Assembly (NCBI RefSeq): GCF_003815655.1
Contig: NZ_CP033917.1
Coordinates: 2,046,001-2,110,000 of the forward strand
DNA length: 64,000 nucleotides
Origin: Chryseobacterium sp. G0201
Lineage (GTDB): Bacteria; Bacteroidota; Bacteroidia; Flavobacteriales; Weeksellaceae
Direction: 5' to 3'
How positions within the stretch are numbered: the first letter of the stretch is position 1; the number at the start of each line of letters is the position of its first letter. The notes beneath the pieces are model-generated. The model worked only from the letters and a program-made list of their open reading frames with translations. It was not told the DNA's origin and did not search any database. Below, one piece after another: positions 1 to 8,939 of the stretch. The translations under genes were made by a program, and so were the position numbers.

Positions 1-913
1 TTTTTGATTCTCCGGCTCCAATCATTTCATCAATTAAAAAAGAAGCTTTTGTACCTCTTTTTTCTGGATTTACAGTATTACTTCCATAAATGATATGATC
101 ATTAATTCCGTCTTTAAAATAGGTGTTTCCGGAATAAAGTGTTCCGTATAATTTGGGACAATTCGTCTCATTTTCACAAAAAACGCTATTTGAATTACTC
201 TTTCTGGAATAGAATTTTTTAATAGAAATACTGTCATGATTAATATCGATACAGCTTTCCGAAGAAGCATTTAGCTGACCTTTGTAAGTATTGTAGCCCC
301 ATTTCCAGTTGTTTCTGAACCAGACGGTCGGAGCAACCAATATAGGCGCATCATTCTGACTTCTGTTGGCTACCGTTACCCTTACTAAAATATCATTATG
401 TTCAGCTTTACAATATTCAATGAAAATATCAAAATATTCATTGTTATTAAAGATTCCGGTATCAAAAATCTCGTATTCAGGTTCTTTTTTGCTTCGTCTC
501 CCATTTTCGGAAATTAATTGATCATAAGGAAACTCGTTGATGGGATATTTATATACCATCTTCATGTAACTGTGAGTAGGGGTGTTGTCTAAATAATAAA
601 AGATTTCTTTAATATCTTCACCATGATTTCCCTGATGATTGCTCAACCCGAAAAATCGCTCTTTTACCATCTTATCTTTTTTGTTCCAGAAAGAAAGCGC
701 AAAACATAAAAGCTGCTTCGGATCAGAGATTCCTGCGATGCCTTCTTCTGCCCATCTGTAAGCATAGCTTTCGGCTTTGTCATGACTTGTAGATCCCCAC
801 GCATTGCCGTCCGGACTGTAGTCTTCACGCACATTTCCCCATTGTCGGTTACTTACATAAGGTCCCCAGTTTTTCCAGTCTTTATCTTGTAATCTTTGTT
901 TTTCAACACTCAT
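1..913 (-). CDS. GH63-like glucosidase (MGH1-like), N-terminal part, runs off the left edge
   Basis: An open frame reads leftwards from the ATG at 913-911 with no stop to base 1, giving about 304 residues. It opens MSVEKQRLQDKDWKNWGPYV and is rich in Trp, Tyr and Asn. It contains an N-terminal beta-sandwich-like stretch with motifs such as NRQWGNVREDYSPDGNAW and VAPTVWFRNNW. These resemble the long cytoplasmic glucosidases of family GH63/MGH1 found in Bacteroidota, where the (alpha/alpha)6 catalytic barrel follows in the C-terminal half, here outside the window. No signal peptide is visible. The catalytic residues cannot be checked. Start choice: upstream ATGs are out of frame. Family assignment is from recognition of the N-terminal pattern, so the substrate is unknown. 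Confidence 0.65.
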   Translation of the reverse strand, partial: MSVEKQRLQDKDWKNWGPYVSNRQWGNVREDYSPDGNAWGSTSHDKAESYAYRWAEEGIAGISDPKQLLCFALSFWNKKDKMVKERFFGLSNHQGNHGEDIKEIFYYLDNTPTHSYMKMVYKYPINEFPYDQLISENGRRSKKEPEYEIFDTGIFNNNEYFDIFIEYCKAEHNDILVRVTVANRSQNDAPILVAPTVWFRNNWKWGYNTYKGQLNASSESCIDINHDSISIKKFYSRKSNSNSVFCENETNCPKLYGTLYSGNTYFKDGINDHIIYGSNTVNPEKRGTKASFLIDEMIGAGESK

Positions 914-1065
914 ATTTCATCACTTTTCATTACGAAGGTAAGTTTTTTGAAAAATAATTCCAACATTTTGAATTTGAAGAATACTTAACATGTCCTTGGA
1001 ACTCTTTTGTTTAAAGGCTTTTCGAGATTAAATTAAATTTTTATAAATATTTAAAAGAAAATTTC

Positions 1066-1073
1066 TATCTTTG
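1066..1073 (+). promoter_or_regulatory. Bacteroidota-type promoter, -7 element of the met operon
   Basis: TATCTTTG matches the Bacteroidota -7 consensus TAnnTTTG. Transcription would start near 1080, about 25 bases before the SAM aptamer. No good -33 TTG box is seen at the usual spacing in the AT-rich stretch upstream. Confidence 0.6.
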
Positions 1074-1102
1074 CAGCATTCGATCATTCACATATTGAAA
1101 AT

Positions 1103-1207
1103 GTTATCAAGAAAGGTTGAGGGATTAGACCCTGTGAAACCTTAGCAACCCTTTGCGCAAGCGAAGAAGGTGCTACGTTCTACCAAAATTTATTTGGACA
1201 GATAACT
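1103..1207 (+). promoter_or_regulatory. SAM-I (S-box) riboswitch
   Basis: The outer stem is GTTATC (1103-1108) with GATAAC (1201-1206). It encloses the conserved S-box core: AAGAAAGGTTGAGGGA, then GACCCTGTGAAACC and TTAGCAACC, followed by a small hairpin arm (TTGCGCAAG) and AAGGTGCTA. This is the SAM-I aptamer, which binds S-adenosylmethionine and normally lowers expression of methionine genes. It sits 67 bases before the metX-like gene and heads the whole met cluster, which fits exactly. Confidence 0.93.
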
Positions 1208-1209
1208 TA

Positions 1210-1238
1210 CTGAAGTTCTTTCAGCCATTTCTAATGGC
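1210..1238 (+). promoter_or_regulatory. Candidate expression platform: two short hairpins after the SAM aptamer
   Basis: Immediately after the aptamer lie CTGAA..TTCAG (1210-1224) and GCCATT-TCT-AATGGC (1224-1238), sharing one base. The second is followed only by CATTTTC, a poor U-tract, so a classical intrinsic terminator is not clear. The element may act at translation initiation or as a weak terminator. The role is inferred from position only. Confidence 0.4.
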
Positions 1239-1273
1239 ATTTTCAAATTGTATTATCAAAAAGTATAATAGAA

Positions 1274-2212
1274 TTGAAAACAGAACTAAACTATATTAAT
1301 CTTTCGTATCAAACGAATTCCAAAAAGGAATACAATATCCCGTTGAGCTATCAGCTTTTCGGGAAAGACCTGTTTTCAGCACCGATCATTTTAGTTAATC
1401 ATGCCTTAACCGGAAATTCAGATGTTTCAGGAGAAAAAGGATGGTGGAAAAAATTAATTGGTGAAAATCAGGTTATCGATACAAACAAATATACAGTTCT
1501 GTGTTTCAATATTCCCGGAAACGGTTATGATAATTTTTTAATTGATGAATATGAAGATTTCACGCCTTCAGATATTGCCAATATCTTTTTAAAAGGCCTT
1601 GAAAAACTTAATATAAAAAACTTGTACGCCATTATTGGAGGTTCTCTAGGAGGTGGAATCGGCTGGGAAATGTTGACAAAAAATCCAAATCTTGCCGAGA
1701 TCTTCATCCCAATTGCCTGCGATTACAAAACGCACGATTGGCTTCATGCACAATGTCTGGTTCAGAAATTTTTATTAAATGGAAATGATAAACCACTGCA
1801 AAAAGCCAGAATTCATGCGATGTTGTGTTACAGAACACCTCAATCTTTAAACGATAGATTTCAAAACAAATATAATCAGGAAAAACAGCTTTTAGAATCG
1901 GAAGATTGGCTTGTTTATCACGGAAATTCATTAAACGAAAGATTTAGTTTAAAATCTTATAAACTGATGAATCATCTATTAATGAACATTAACGCAGAAG
2001 AAATTCAATTGGAGAAAATCCAGGCGCGAATGCACATGATCTCCGTTGATACAGACTTATTCTTTCCTGCTTCCGAAATCCGAATGTGTTTTGAAAAGCT
2101 TAAAGAAAAAAAGGAAAATATTTTCTATCACGAGATCAAATCAATTCATGGGCACGACGCCTTCTTAATGGAATACGAACAATTAAATAAAATCATTAAA
2201 AATATTTTATAG
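1274..2212 (+). CDS. metX: Homoserine O-acyltransferase-like alpha/beta hydrolase (MetX-type)
   Basis: A 312-residue alpha/beta-hydrolase protein that would activate homoserine by O-acetylation (or succinylation) for methionine synthesis in the cytoplasm. The nucleophile elbow is GGSLGGG with Ser124. The acid is probably Asp261 in SVDTDLFFP, and the base His294 in HGHDAF, all typical of MetX. The early LVNHALTG stretch forms the oxyanion-hole region. It is shorter than many MetX proteins (about 350-380 residues), apparently in the lid region. The start is TTG at 1274; no ATG or GTG suits the conserved N-terminus. It is the first gene behind the SAM riboswitch, 3 bases before the homoserine dehydrogenase. 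Acyl donor specificity cannot be read from sequence alone. Confidence 0.85.
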   Translation: MKTELNYINLSYQTNSKKEYNIPLSYQLFGKDLFSAPIILVNHALTGNSDVSGEKGWWKKLIGENQVIDTNKYTVLCFNIPGNGYDNFLIDEYEDFTPSDIANIFLKGLEKLNIKNLYAIIGGSLGGGIGWEMLTKNPNLAEIFIPIACDYKTHDWLHAQCLVQKFLLNGNDKPLQKARIHAMLCYRTPQSLNDRFQNKYNQEKQLLESEDWLVYHGNSLNERFSLKSYKLMNHLLMNINAEEIQLEKIQARMHMISVDTDLFFPASEIRMCFEKLKEKKENIFYHEIKSIHGHDAFLMEYEQLNKIIKNIL

Positions 2213-2215
2213 ACG

Positions 2216-3754
2216 ATGAAAAATGCTAACGAAATAAAATTTTTGAAAAACAGATCAATCATTAAATTTGAAGGAGAGGATTTCTTAGGTGAAATAGGGA
2301 TTGACGGACGAATTTTTAAAGCGCTTACTTTAGCGCGAATCAGTGTTGGAGTAATTTCTCAACAGGCAATTGAAAACGGATTATCAATTTTGGTTCAGGA
2401 AGCTGACTCTGAAAAAGCGGTAAATTGTCTGATTGACGAATTTGAAGCAGAAAGAAAATCAGGGAAAGTTTCTCAGATTTACAGCATAAATAATGTGTCA
2501 GTTTTAGGCTTTGTTGCAGAAGATTTCAACAAAATTTTGGCAGAATTAGCTAGAAATAACGTTTTCCCGTTACTTTTAAATCAAGTAGCAAGTGAAGGAC
2601 GTGTAAATATCGTGGTAACTTCTTCGCAAGATGAAAAAGCGAAAAATATCATCGAATCCGAAATTTCTAAAAAACCAAAAACGGTTCATTTAGCAATTAT
2701 CGGTCATGGAAATGTGGGAAAAACTTTGATCGAACAGGTTTTACAGTCATCAGAAGAAATCAGAAGACGTAAAAAAATCGATCTTAAAGTTGTTGCAGTT
2801 GCCAATTCAAGAAAAATTGCTTTCAACAAGAAAGGTTTTGATGCCAACTGGAATGATGAGGTTTTAACGGCAGAAAGTCCGTCAGATGTTCAGGAATTAA
2901 TTAAATTCTCGAAAGAAAATCAACTGGAAAACCTGATCGTTGTTGATAATACCGCGAGTAAAGATTTTGTTCATAATTATCATGCTTTAGCAGAAAATGG
3001 ATTTGACTTGGTCTCTTCCAATAAAATTTTCAACACACTTCCAATCGAAGAATACCGTAAACTAAGATATACGTTGAACAAAAATAACAGACGTTATTTG
3101 TATGAAACGAATGTTGGGGCGGGTTTACCATTAATCGATACAATAAAATTATTACACCTTTCAGGAGAAAATATCACAAGAATCAAAGGCGTATTCTCCG
3201 GAACATTGAGCTATGTTTTCAATAATTTTTCTTTGAGAAATGATAAATTTTCAACAATCATCAATGAAGCTTTAGAAAAAGGTTATACAGAACCGGATCC
3301 AAGAGAAGACTTGTCAGGAAATGATGTTGCTAGAAAATTATTGATTCTGGCTAGAGAACTAGATTTAATAAATGAATTTGACGATATCAATGTTCAAAAT
3401 TTAGTACCTGAAAGTTTATCATCTATTTCTAAACCGGAATTTCTTACAAGACTTGCAGAATTAGATGATGAATACCAAAAAATAAAGGAAAACCAAGAAC
3501 CTGGTCATGTATTAAGATATGTTGGAGATTTACATGGAGATCTGCAAAAAGATAAAGGTGAATTGGATGTGAAATTAATTTCTGTTCCCGCAACTTCCGC
3601 TTTAGGACAATTAAAAGGTTCAGATTCAATCTTTGAAATTTATACTGAAAGTTATGGTGAAAACCCAATCGTAATCATGGGAGCTGGAGCCGGAGCGCAA
3701 GTTACCGCAAGAGGTGTTTTCGGAGATATTTTAAGAGTAAGCGAAACTAAATAA
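2216..3754 (+). CDS. ACT-domain homoserine dehydrogenase fusion (ThrA-like without the kinase domain)
   Basis: A 512-residue enzyme reducing aspartate semialdehyde to homoserine with NAD(P)H. Residues about 1-150 resemble the tandem ACT regulatory region of aspartokinase (ISVGVISQQA, SVLGFVAEDF). From about 158 comes the homoserine dehydrogenase: nucleotide-binding GHGNVG at 163-168, then NVGAGLPLID and IKGVFSGTLSYVFN, and PDPREDLSGNDVARK with the catalytic-region Asp/Lys. The layout is that of bifunctional ThrA with the aspartokinase catalytic domain missing, so the ACT part probably serves allosteric control by an amino acid. It lies 3 bases after metX and 100 bases before the PLP enzyme. 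Function is well supported; the effector is unknown. Confidence 0.88.
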   Translation: MKNANEIKFLKNRSIIKFEGEDFLGEIGIDGRIFKALTLARISVGVISQQAIENGLSILVQEADSEKAVNCLIDEFEAERKSGKVSQIYSINNVSVLGFVAEDFNKILAELARNNVFPLLLNQVASEGRVNIVVTSSQDEKAKNIIESEISKKPKTVHLAIIGHGNVGKTLIEQVLQSSEEIRRRKKIDLKVVAVANSRKIAFNKKGFDANWNDEVLTAESPSDVQELIKFSKENQLENLIVVDNTASKDFVHNYHALAENGFDLVSSNKIFNTLPIEEYRKLRYTLNKNNRRYLYETNVGAGLPLIDTIKLLHLSGENITRIKGVFSGTLSYVFNNFSLRNDKFSTIINEALEKGYTEPDPREDLSGNDVARKLLILARELDLINEFDDINVQNLVPESLSSISKPEFLTRLAELDDEYQKIKENQEPGHVLRYVGDLHGDLQKDKGELDVKLISVPATSALGQLKGSDSIFEIYTESYGENPIVIMGAGAGAQVTARGVFGDILRVSETK

Positions 3755-3759
3755 TCAGC

Positions 3760-3843
3760 GAACCCGAAGGGTTCAATATCAATAGCCGTAGGTGAAACCT
3801 ATGGAACAAAATAATAACAAACAACCGTAAATAAAACCTACGG
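3760..3843. repeat. Composite palindromic intergenic repeat (copy 1)
   Basis: Three small hairpins in the spacer between two met genes: GAACCC-GAA-GGGTTC (3760-3774), CCGTAGGT-GAA-ACCTATGG (3786-3804), and CCGTA..TACGG (3825-3843). The first two recur in nearly the same order and spacing at 5116-5160, marking a dispersed repeat family. It lies inside the operon on the transcribed strand. Confidence 0.7.
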
Positions 3844-3854
3844 AAAATATAGAA

Positions 3855-5021
3855 ATGGAAAACGAAAATTTTGAAACCTTCGCAATAAGAACGCAAACTG
3901 AAAGAACCCAGTTTGATGAGCATTCTACGCCATTATATCTTACATCCAGCTTTATTTTTGAGGATGCGGAAGATATGAGAGCAAGTTTTGCCGAAGAAAA
4001 GCCAAAGAATTTATACAGCCGATTTTCAAATCCTAATGTAACGGAATTCACAGATAAAATTGTGAAAATGGAAGGCGCAGAAGCAGGATATGCTTTTGCA
4101 ACAGGAATGGCCGCGATCTATTCAACTTTTGCAACTTTATTGAATGCCGGAGATCACATTGTGAGCTGTCAGTCAGTTTTCGGATCTACTCACACGTTGT
4201 TTACAAAATATTTCCCGAAATGGAATATCGAAACAACTTATTTCAAAGCGCAAGATGCAGAAAACGTAGAAAAATATATTCAACCAAATACCAAGATTTT
4301 ATACCTTGAAACACCTACAAATCCTGCGATTGAAGTATTAGATTTAGAGTTTTTTGGAAAAATAGCAAAAAAGCATAACCTTATTTTTATTGTAGATAAT
4401 TGTTTTGCAACACCTTATCTTCAACAGCCGATTAAATATGGTGCAGATGTTGTTGTTCATTCAGCAACAAAATTGATCGATGGTCAAGGGCGTGTTTTAG
4501 GTGGAGTAGCGGTTGGTAGAGAAGACTTGATTCGTGAAATTTACCTTTTTGCAAGAAATACGGGACCTGCAATGTCGCCTTTCAACGCTTGGGTTCTATC
4601 AAAAAGCTTGGAAACATTAGCAATTCGTGTAGAAAAGCACTGCGAAAATGCTTTAAAAGTAGCCGAGTTTTTAGAAAGTCATCCGAATGTAGAATTAACA
4701 AAATATCCATTCCTGTCATCTCATCCAAGTTATGAAGTGGCAAAAAAACAGATGAAGTTGGGCGGAAATATCGTTGCATTCGAAATCAAAGGCGGAATTG
4801 AAGGCGGAAGAAACTTTTTAGATAAAATAAAAATGTGTTCTCTTTCTGCCAATCTTGGTGATACCAGAACGATTGTTACGCATCCGGCTTCTACCACGCA
4901 CTCGAAATTATCAGATGAAGAAAGAAATGAAGTAGGAATTACGGCTGGTTTGGTTCGTTGTTCGGTAGGCTTGGAAAATGTAGACGATATCATCGCAGAT
5001 CTGAAACAGGCATTGGATTAA
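3855..5021 (+). CDS. metZ: Cys/Met metabolism PLP enzyme, O-acyl-homoserine sulfhydrylase type
   Basis: A 388-residue fold-type I PLP enzyme of the cystathionine gamma-synthase family. Landmarks are YSRFSNPN (phosphate/PLP region), GMAAIYSTF, the VDNCFATPY segment with its PLP-binding Asp, and Lys206 in SATKLIDGQGR, the Schiff-base lysine. The IDGQGR context is typical of MetZ (O-succinylhomoserine sulfhydrylase) rather than MetB, though the families are close. It would insert sulfide into O-acyl-homoserine to give homocysteine, which the next two gene products methylate. It sits inside the SAM-controlled cluster between homoserine dehydrogenase and MetH. Whether it uses sulfide or cysteine, and acetyl- or succinyl-homoserine, cannot be settled here. 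Confidence 0.85.
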   Translation: MENENFETFAIRTQTERTQFDEHSTPLYLTSSFIFEDAEDMRASFAEEKPKNLYSRFSNPNVTEFTDKIVKMEGAEAGYAFATGMAAIYSTFATLLNAGDHIVSCQSVFGSTHTLFTKYFPKWNIETTYFKAQDAENVEKYIQPNTKILYLETPTNPAIEVLDLEFFGKIAKKHNLIFIVDNCFATPYLQQPIKYGADVVVHSATKLIDGQGRVLGGVAVGREDLIREIYLFARNTGPAMSPFNAWVLSKSLETLAIRVEKHCENALKVAEFLESHPNVELTKYPFLSSHPSYEVAKKQMKLGGNIVAFEIKGGIEGGRNFLDKIKMCSLSANLGDTRTIVTHPASTTHSKLSDEERNEVGITAGLVRCSVGLENVDDIIADLKQALD

Positions 5022-5030
5022 AATAATTTG

Positions 5031-5111
5031 GGCAGCTATCTCCGCCTTCCGCTCCCGCTTTTTTTGTTTCGCTTTGCTACACAAAAAAGAGCTCCGCTCA
5101 AGTCGGGCTGC
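5031..5111. repeat. Dispersed intergenic repeat, long interrupted stem (copy 1)
   Basis: A segment starting GGCAGC and closing GGGCTGC with an inner run CCGCTCCCGCTTTTTTTG and CAAAAAAGAGCTCCGCTCAAG. The same text (TCCACTCCCGCTTTTTTG, then CAAAAAGAGCTCCGTTCAAG) occurs at 49150-49215. It lies in the 182-base spacer between metZ and the first metH gene. Confidence 0.7.
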
Positions 5112-5115
5112 AAAA

Positions 5116-5160
5116 GAACCCGGAGGGTTCAACAACAATAGCCATAGGTGAAACCTGTGG
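5116..5160. repeat. Composite palindromic intergenic repeat (copy 2)
   Basis: GAACCC-GGA-GGGTTC (5116-5130) followed by CCATAGGT-GAA-ACCTGTGG (5142-5160). It matches the element at 3760-3804 with a few base differences, some of which keep pairing through G-U changes. Two copies flank the PLP enzyme gene. Confidence 0.7.
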
Positions 5161-5203
5161 AAAAAATATTAATCATTAATTCAACGATGAAAAATAAATA
5201 AAA

Positions 5204-6214
5204 ATGAAAAATTCAGAACAATTATATAAAGCATTATCCGAAAGAATCCTTGTGTTAGACGGAGCAATGGGAACAATGCTTCAGCGATATAAATTCGAGG
5301 AAGAAGATTACCGTGGCGACCGTTTCAAGGATTATGAGCATCCTGTAAAAGGAAATAATGATCTACTTTCATTAACGCAGCCTCATGCGATCGAGGAAGT
5401 TCACAAAAAATATCTGGAAGCAGGAGCAGACATCATCGAAACCAATACTTTTTCAGGAACAACCATTGCGATGGCAGATTACCACATGGAAGATCTGGTG
5501 TACGAACTGAATTATGAGTCGGCAAAAATTGCAAGAAAAGCTTGTGATGAATTTACAGCTCAAAATCCTGATAAACCAAGATTTGTAGCGGGTTCGATCG
5601 GACCAACGAACAGAACGGCAAGTTTAAGTCCGGATGTAAACGACCCAGGATACAGAGCAATCACTTTTGACGAATTGAGAATTGCCTACAAACAACAGTC
5701 TGAAGCTTTACTAGACGGAGGTTCAGATATTTTATTGGTTGAAACTATTTTCGATACGTTAAATGCAAAAGCAGCACTTTTCGCAATTGATGAAATTAAT
5801 GAAGAAAGAGGAATTAAAATCCCGATCATGGTTTCAGGAACAATTACCGACGCTTCAGGAAGAACATTGAGTGGACAAACCGCAGAAGCATTTTTGATCT
5901 CAGTTTCACATTTGAATTTATTGAGTGTTGGTTTTAACTGTGCTTTGGGAGCCAATCAATTAACTCCCTATTTGGAAACGTTGGCACATAATTCAGATTT
6001 CTTTGTTTCAGCTTATCCTAATGCAGGTCTTCCTAACGCGTTCGGAAAATATGATGAAACACCAGAATTTATGGCAGAACAAATCAGAGAATATGTAGAA
6101 AAAGGACTCATCAATATTATCGGAGGTTGCTGTGGAACAACGCCAGATCATATCAAAGCAATTGCAGATTTGGTTGATAAATATGAGCCGAGAAAAGTGA
6201 GAGAAATTGTATAA
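5204..6214 (+). CDS. metH: Methionine synthase, homocysteine-binding half (split MetH, part 1)
   Basis: A 336-residue protein equal to the first domain of MetH. It holds homocysteine on zinc and passes it a methyl group from cobalamin. The opening [11 protein letters not shown] and the segments ETNTFSGT and GSIGPTNRT are classic. The zinc cysteines lie in FNCALG and in GGCCGTTP near the C-terminus. In E. coli this is fused to the folate, B12 and activation domains; here it ends just after the zinc site and the rest is the next gene, 63 bases on. It would act as a complex with that protein. A dispersed repeat pair lies upstream; the ATG follows an A-rich leader. Confidence 0.93.
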   Translation: MKNSEQLYKALSERILVLDGAMGTMLQRYKFEEEDYRGDRFKDYEHPVKGNNDLLSLTQPHAIEEVHKKYLEAGADIIETNTFSGTTIAMADYHMEDLVYELNYESAKIARKACDEFTAQNPDKPRFVAGSIGPTNRTASLSPDVNDPGYRAITFDELRIAYKQQSEALLDGGSDILLVETIFDTLNAKAALFAIDEINEERGIKIPIMVSGTITDASGRTLSGQTAEAFLISVSHLNLLSVGFNCALGANQLTPYLETLAHNSDFFVSAYPNAGLPNAFGKYDETPEFMAEQIREYVEKGLINIIGGCCGTTPDHIKAIADLVDKYEPRKVREIV

Positions 6215-6277
6215 ATTTTTCAACATTTATTGCTTAAGATTAAAGCTACTAATTTATTTTAGAAGAATACACAATTA

Positions 6278-8938
6278 ATGAAATATTTAAGACTATCAGG
6301 CCTAGAGCCTTTGATTATAACGCCGGAAAGTAATTTCATCAATGTTGGTGAAAGAACGAATGTTGCCGGTTCAAAAAAGTTTTTAAGATTAATTAAAGAA
6401 GAGAAATTTTCTGAAGCTTTGGATATTGCCCGTCATCAGGTTGAAGGTGGTGCGCAGATCCTTGACGTTAATTTTGATGACGGATTGATCGATGGAAAAG
6501 CTTCCATGATAAAATTCCTGAACTTAGTAGGTTCAGAACCTGATATTTCCAGAATCCCGATTATGATCGACTCATCAAAATGGGAGATCTTGGAAGCCGG
6601 ATTGCAGGTTGTTCAAGGAAAATCTGTAGTAAATTCTATCAGTTTAAAAGGAGGTAAAGAGGAGTTTGTCAAACAGGCTAAAGCAATCAAAAGATACGGT
6701 GCAGCGGTTATTGTCATGGCATTTGATGAAGACGGACAAGCTGATACCTACGATCGCAGACTTGAAATCACAAAAAGATCGTATGATATTTTAGTTGATG
6801 AAGTGAAGTTTCCGGCTGAGGATATTATTTTTGATTTAAATATTTTCCCTGTTGCAACGGGAATGGACGAACATAGAAGAAATGCAATCGACTTCATCGA
6901 AGCAACAAGATGGGTTCGTCAAAACCTTCCATATGCGTCTGTAAGCGGAGGTGTAAGCAATGTTTCGTTCTCGTTCCGCGGAAATGATACAGTGAGAGAA
7001 GCAATGCACTCGGTTTTCCTTTATCATGCGATTCAGGCGGGAATGAATATCGGAATTGTAAACCCTGCAATGTTGGAGGTTTATGATGAAATTAATAAAG
7101 AATTATTAGGTCTTGTAGAAGACGTAATTCTCGATAAAAGAGAAGACGCAACAGAAAGGTTGTTGGATTATTCTGAAAAGAATAAATCTGTCAAAAAAGA
7201 AGTTGTTGAAGAACTAGAATGGCGTACCAGACCTTTGCAGGAAAGGATTACGCATTCTTTAGTAAAAGGAATCGACCGTTTTATTGAAGAAGATGTAGAA
7301 GAAGCAAGGTTACAATCTGCCAAGCCTTTGCATGTTATTGAAGTTAATTTAATGACAGGAATGGGCGTTGTCGGTGACTTGTTCGGAAGCGGAAAAATGT
7401 TCCTGCCACAAGTTGTAAAATCAGCAAGGGTAATGAAAAAGGCAGTGGCCTATTTACAGCCATTTATTGAAGCTGAAAAAGACGGTGAAAGACCTGCTAA
7501 CGGTAAAATTTTAATGGCAACGGTAAAAGGAGACGTTCATGATATTGGTAAAAACATCGTGAGCGTTGTGTTGGGCTGTAACAATTACGAAATTGTTGAC
7601 CTTGGGGTAATGGTTCCTGCCGAAAAGATTATTCAGGCTGCGATTGAACATAATGTTGATGTTATCGGTTTGAGCGGTCTGATCACGCCAAGTTTAGATG
7701 AAATGGTGTACATCGCATCAGAATTAGAGCGTCAGAATCTTAATTTTCCTTTATTGATCGGTGGTGCAACGACTTCAAAAGCACATACAGCGGTAAAAAT
7801 AGATTTAAAATATAAAAATGCAGTTGTTCACGTTAATGATGCTTCAAGAGCGGTAAATGTGGTGAGTTCTTTGTTGGGAGACAGAAATAAAGAATATGTA
7901 AGCGATTTAAAGAATGACTATTCAGATTTCCGTGAAAAGTTTCTGAACAGACAGATTGACAAAGAATATGTGTCTATTGAAGATGCAAGAAAAGATAAAT
8001 TTAAAATCGATTGGGAAAACGAAGAAATTTTCACACCGAATAATTTAGGGATACAGGTTTTTGAAGGTCAGGATTTGAATGAATTGGTTCCGTTTATCGA
8101 CTGGTCGCCGTTTTTCAGAAGTTGGGATCTTCACGGGAAGTACCCGAATATTTTTGATGATGAGGTAGTAGGAGAGCAGGCTAAAGAATTATTTAAAGAT
8201 GCTCAGGTTATTTTAAAGAAAATTTTAAATGAAAAATCATTGACAGCTAAAGCGATCTTCGGAATTTTTAAGGCAAATTCAACTGAAGATGATGATATTT
8301 TGATCTTTGATGAAAATGGTCAACAGCAATCGAAATTCATCACATTAAGACAACAACTTCAAAAATCCAAAGGGAAAGAATATTTAGCATTAAGCGATTT
8401 TATTGCTCCTCAAAGTTCAGGAAAAACTGATTATGTGGGAGCTTTCTGTGTGACAACAGGTTTCGGGACTGATGAATTATCAGATGAATATGAAAAAGCT
8501 AATGATGATTATAATGCAATTATGGTAAAAGCTTTGGCAGACCGTTTTGCAGAAGCTTATGCTGAATTTTTACATAAAAAAGTAAGAACAGAATATTGGG
8601 GATACGCCAATCAGGAAAATTTAAGTAATGATGACTTAATTGCTGAAAAATATAAAGGAGTTCGTCCCGCACCGGGTTATCCGGCTTGTCCGGACCACTT
8701 GGAAAAACATGCCATTTGGGATCTTTTAAAAGTGGAAGAAAATATCGGAGTTTATCTTACAGAAAGCTTAGCAATGTTTCCGACAGCTGCCGTTTCCGGA
8801 TATTATTTCGGAAGTCCGCATGCAAAATATTTTGGACTCGGAAAAATTACAGAAGACCAGTTGAAAGACTATTCGAAGAGAAAAGGAATTTCTTTACAGG
8901 AAGCGAGAAAATGGTTGTCACCTAATTTAGCAGATTAA
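6278..8938 (+). CDS. metH: Methionine synthase, folate/B12/reactivation part (split MetH, part 2)
   Basis: An 886-residue protein carrying the remaining MetH modules. Residues about 15-290 are the pterin (methyl-THF) domain with [14 protein letters not shown] and MIDSSKWE. About 310-530 are the cobalamin cap and binding domains with VHDIGKNIV, where His421 is the lower axial ligand to cobalt, and GLSGLITPS. About 560-880 are the AdoMet reactivation domain with [12 protein letters not shown]. So it is a complete B12-dependent methionine synthase together with the preceding gene. Only one base separates its stop from the next gene, showing tight transcription coupling. It needs cobalamin, and no B12-independent MetE is seen in the window. 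Confidence 0.95.
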   Translation: MKYLRLSGLEPLIITPESNFINVGERTNVAGSKKFLRLIKEEKFSEALDIARHQVEGGAQILDVNFDDGLIDGKASMIKFLNLVGSEPDISRIPIMIDSSKWEILEAGLQVVQGKSVVNSISLKGGKEEFVKQAKAIKRYGAAVIVMAFDEDGQADTYDRRLEITKRSYDILVDEVKFPAEDIIFDLNIFPVATGMDEHRRNAIDFIEATRWVRQNLPYASVSGGVSNVSFSFRGNDTVREAMHSVFLYHAIQAGMNIGIVNPAMLEVYDEINKELLGLVEDVILDKREDATERLLDYSEKNKSVKKEVVEELEWRTRPLQERITHSLVKGIDRFIEEDVEEARLQSAKPLHVIEVNLMTGMGVVGDLFGSGKMFLPQVVKSARVMKKAVAYLQPFIEAEKDGERPANGKILMATVKGDVHDIGKNIVSVVLGCNNYEIVDLGVMVPAEKIIQAAIEHNVDVIGLSGLITPSLDEMVYIASELERQNLNFPLLIGGATTSKAHTAVKIDLKYKNAVVHVNDASRAVNVVSSLLGDRNKEYVSDLKNDYSDFREKFLNRQIDKEYVSIEDARKDKFKIDWENEEIFTPNNLGIQVFEGQDLNELVPFIDWSPFFRSWDLHGKYPNIFDDEVVGEQAKELFKDAQVILKKILNEKSLTAKAIFGIFKANSTEDDDILIFDENGQQQSKFITLRQQLQKSKGKEYLALSDFIAPQSSGKTDYVGAFCVTTGFGTDELSDEYEKANDDYNAIMVKALADRFAEAYAEFLHKKVRTEYWGYANQENLSNDDLIAEKYKGVRPAPGYPACPDHLEKHAIWDLLKVEENIGVYLTESLAMFPTAAVSGYYFGSPHAKYFGLGKITEDQLKDYSKRKGISLQEARKWLSPNLAD

Positions 8939-8939
8939 T

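Noticed and set aside
70..270. Short minus-strand ORF near the left edge
   Set aside because: It is out of frame with the long open frame of the partial glucosidase, which spans the same bases with much better protein-like sequence.
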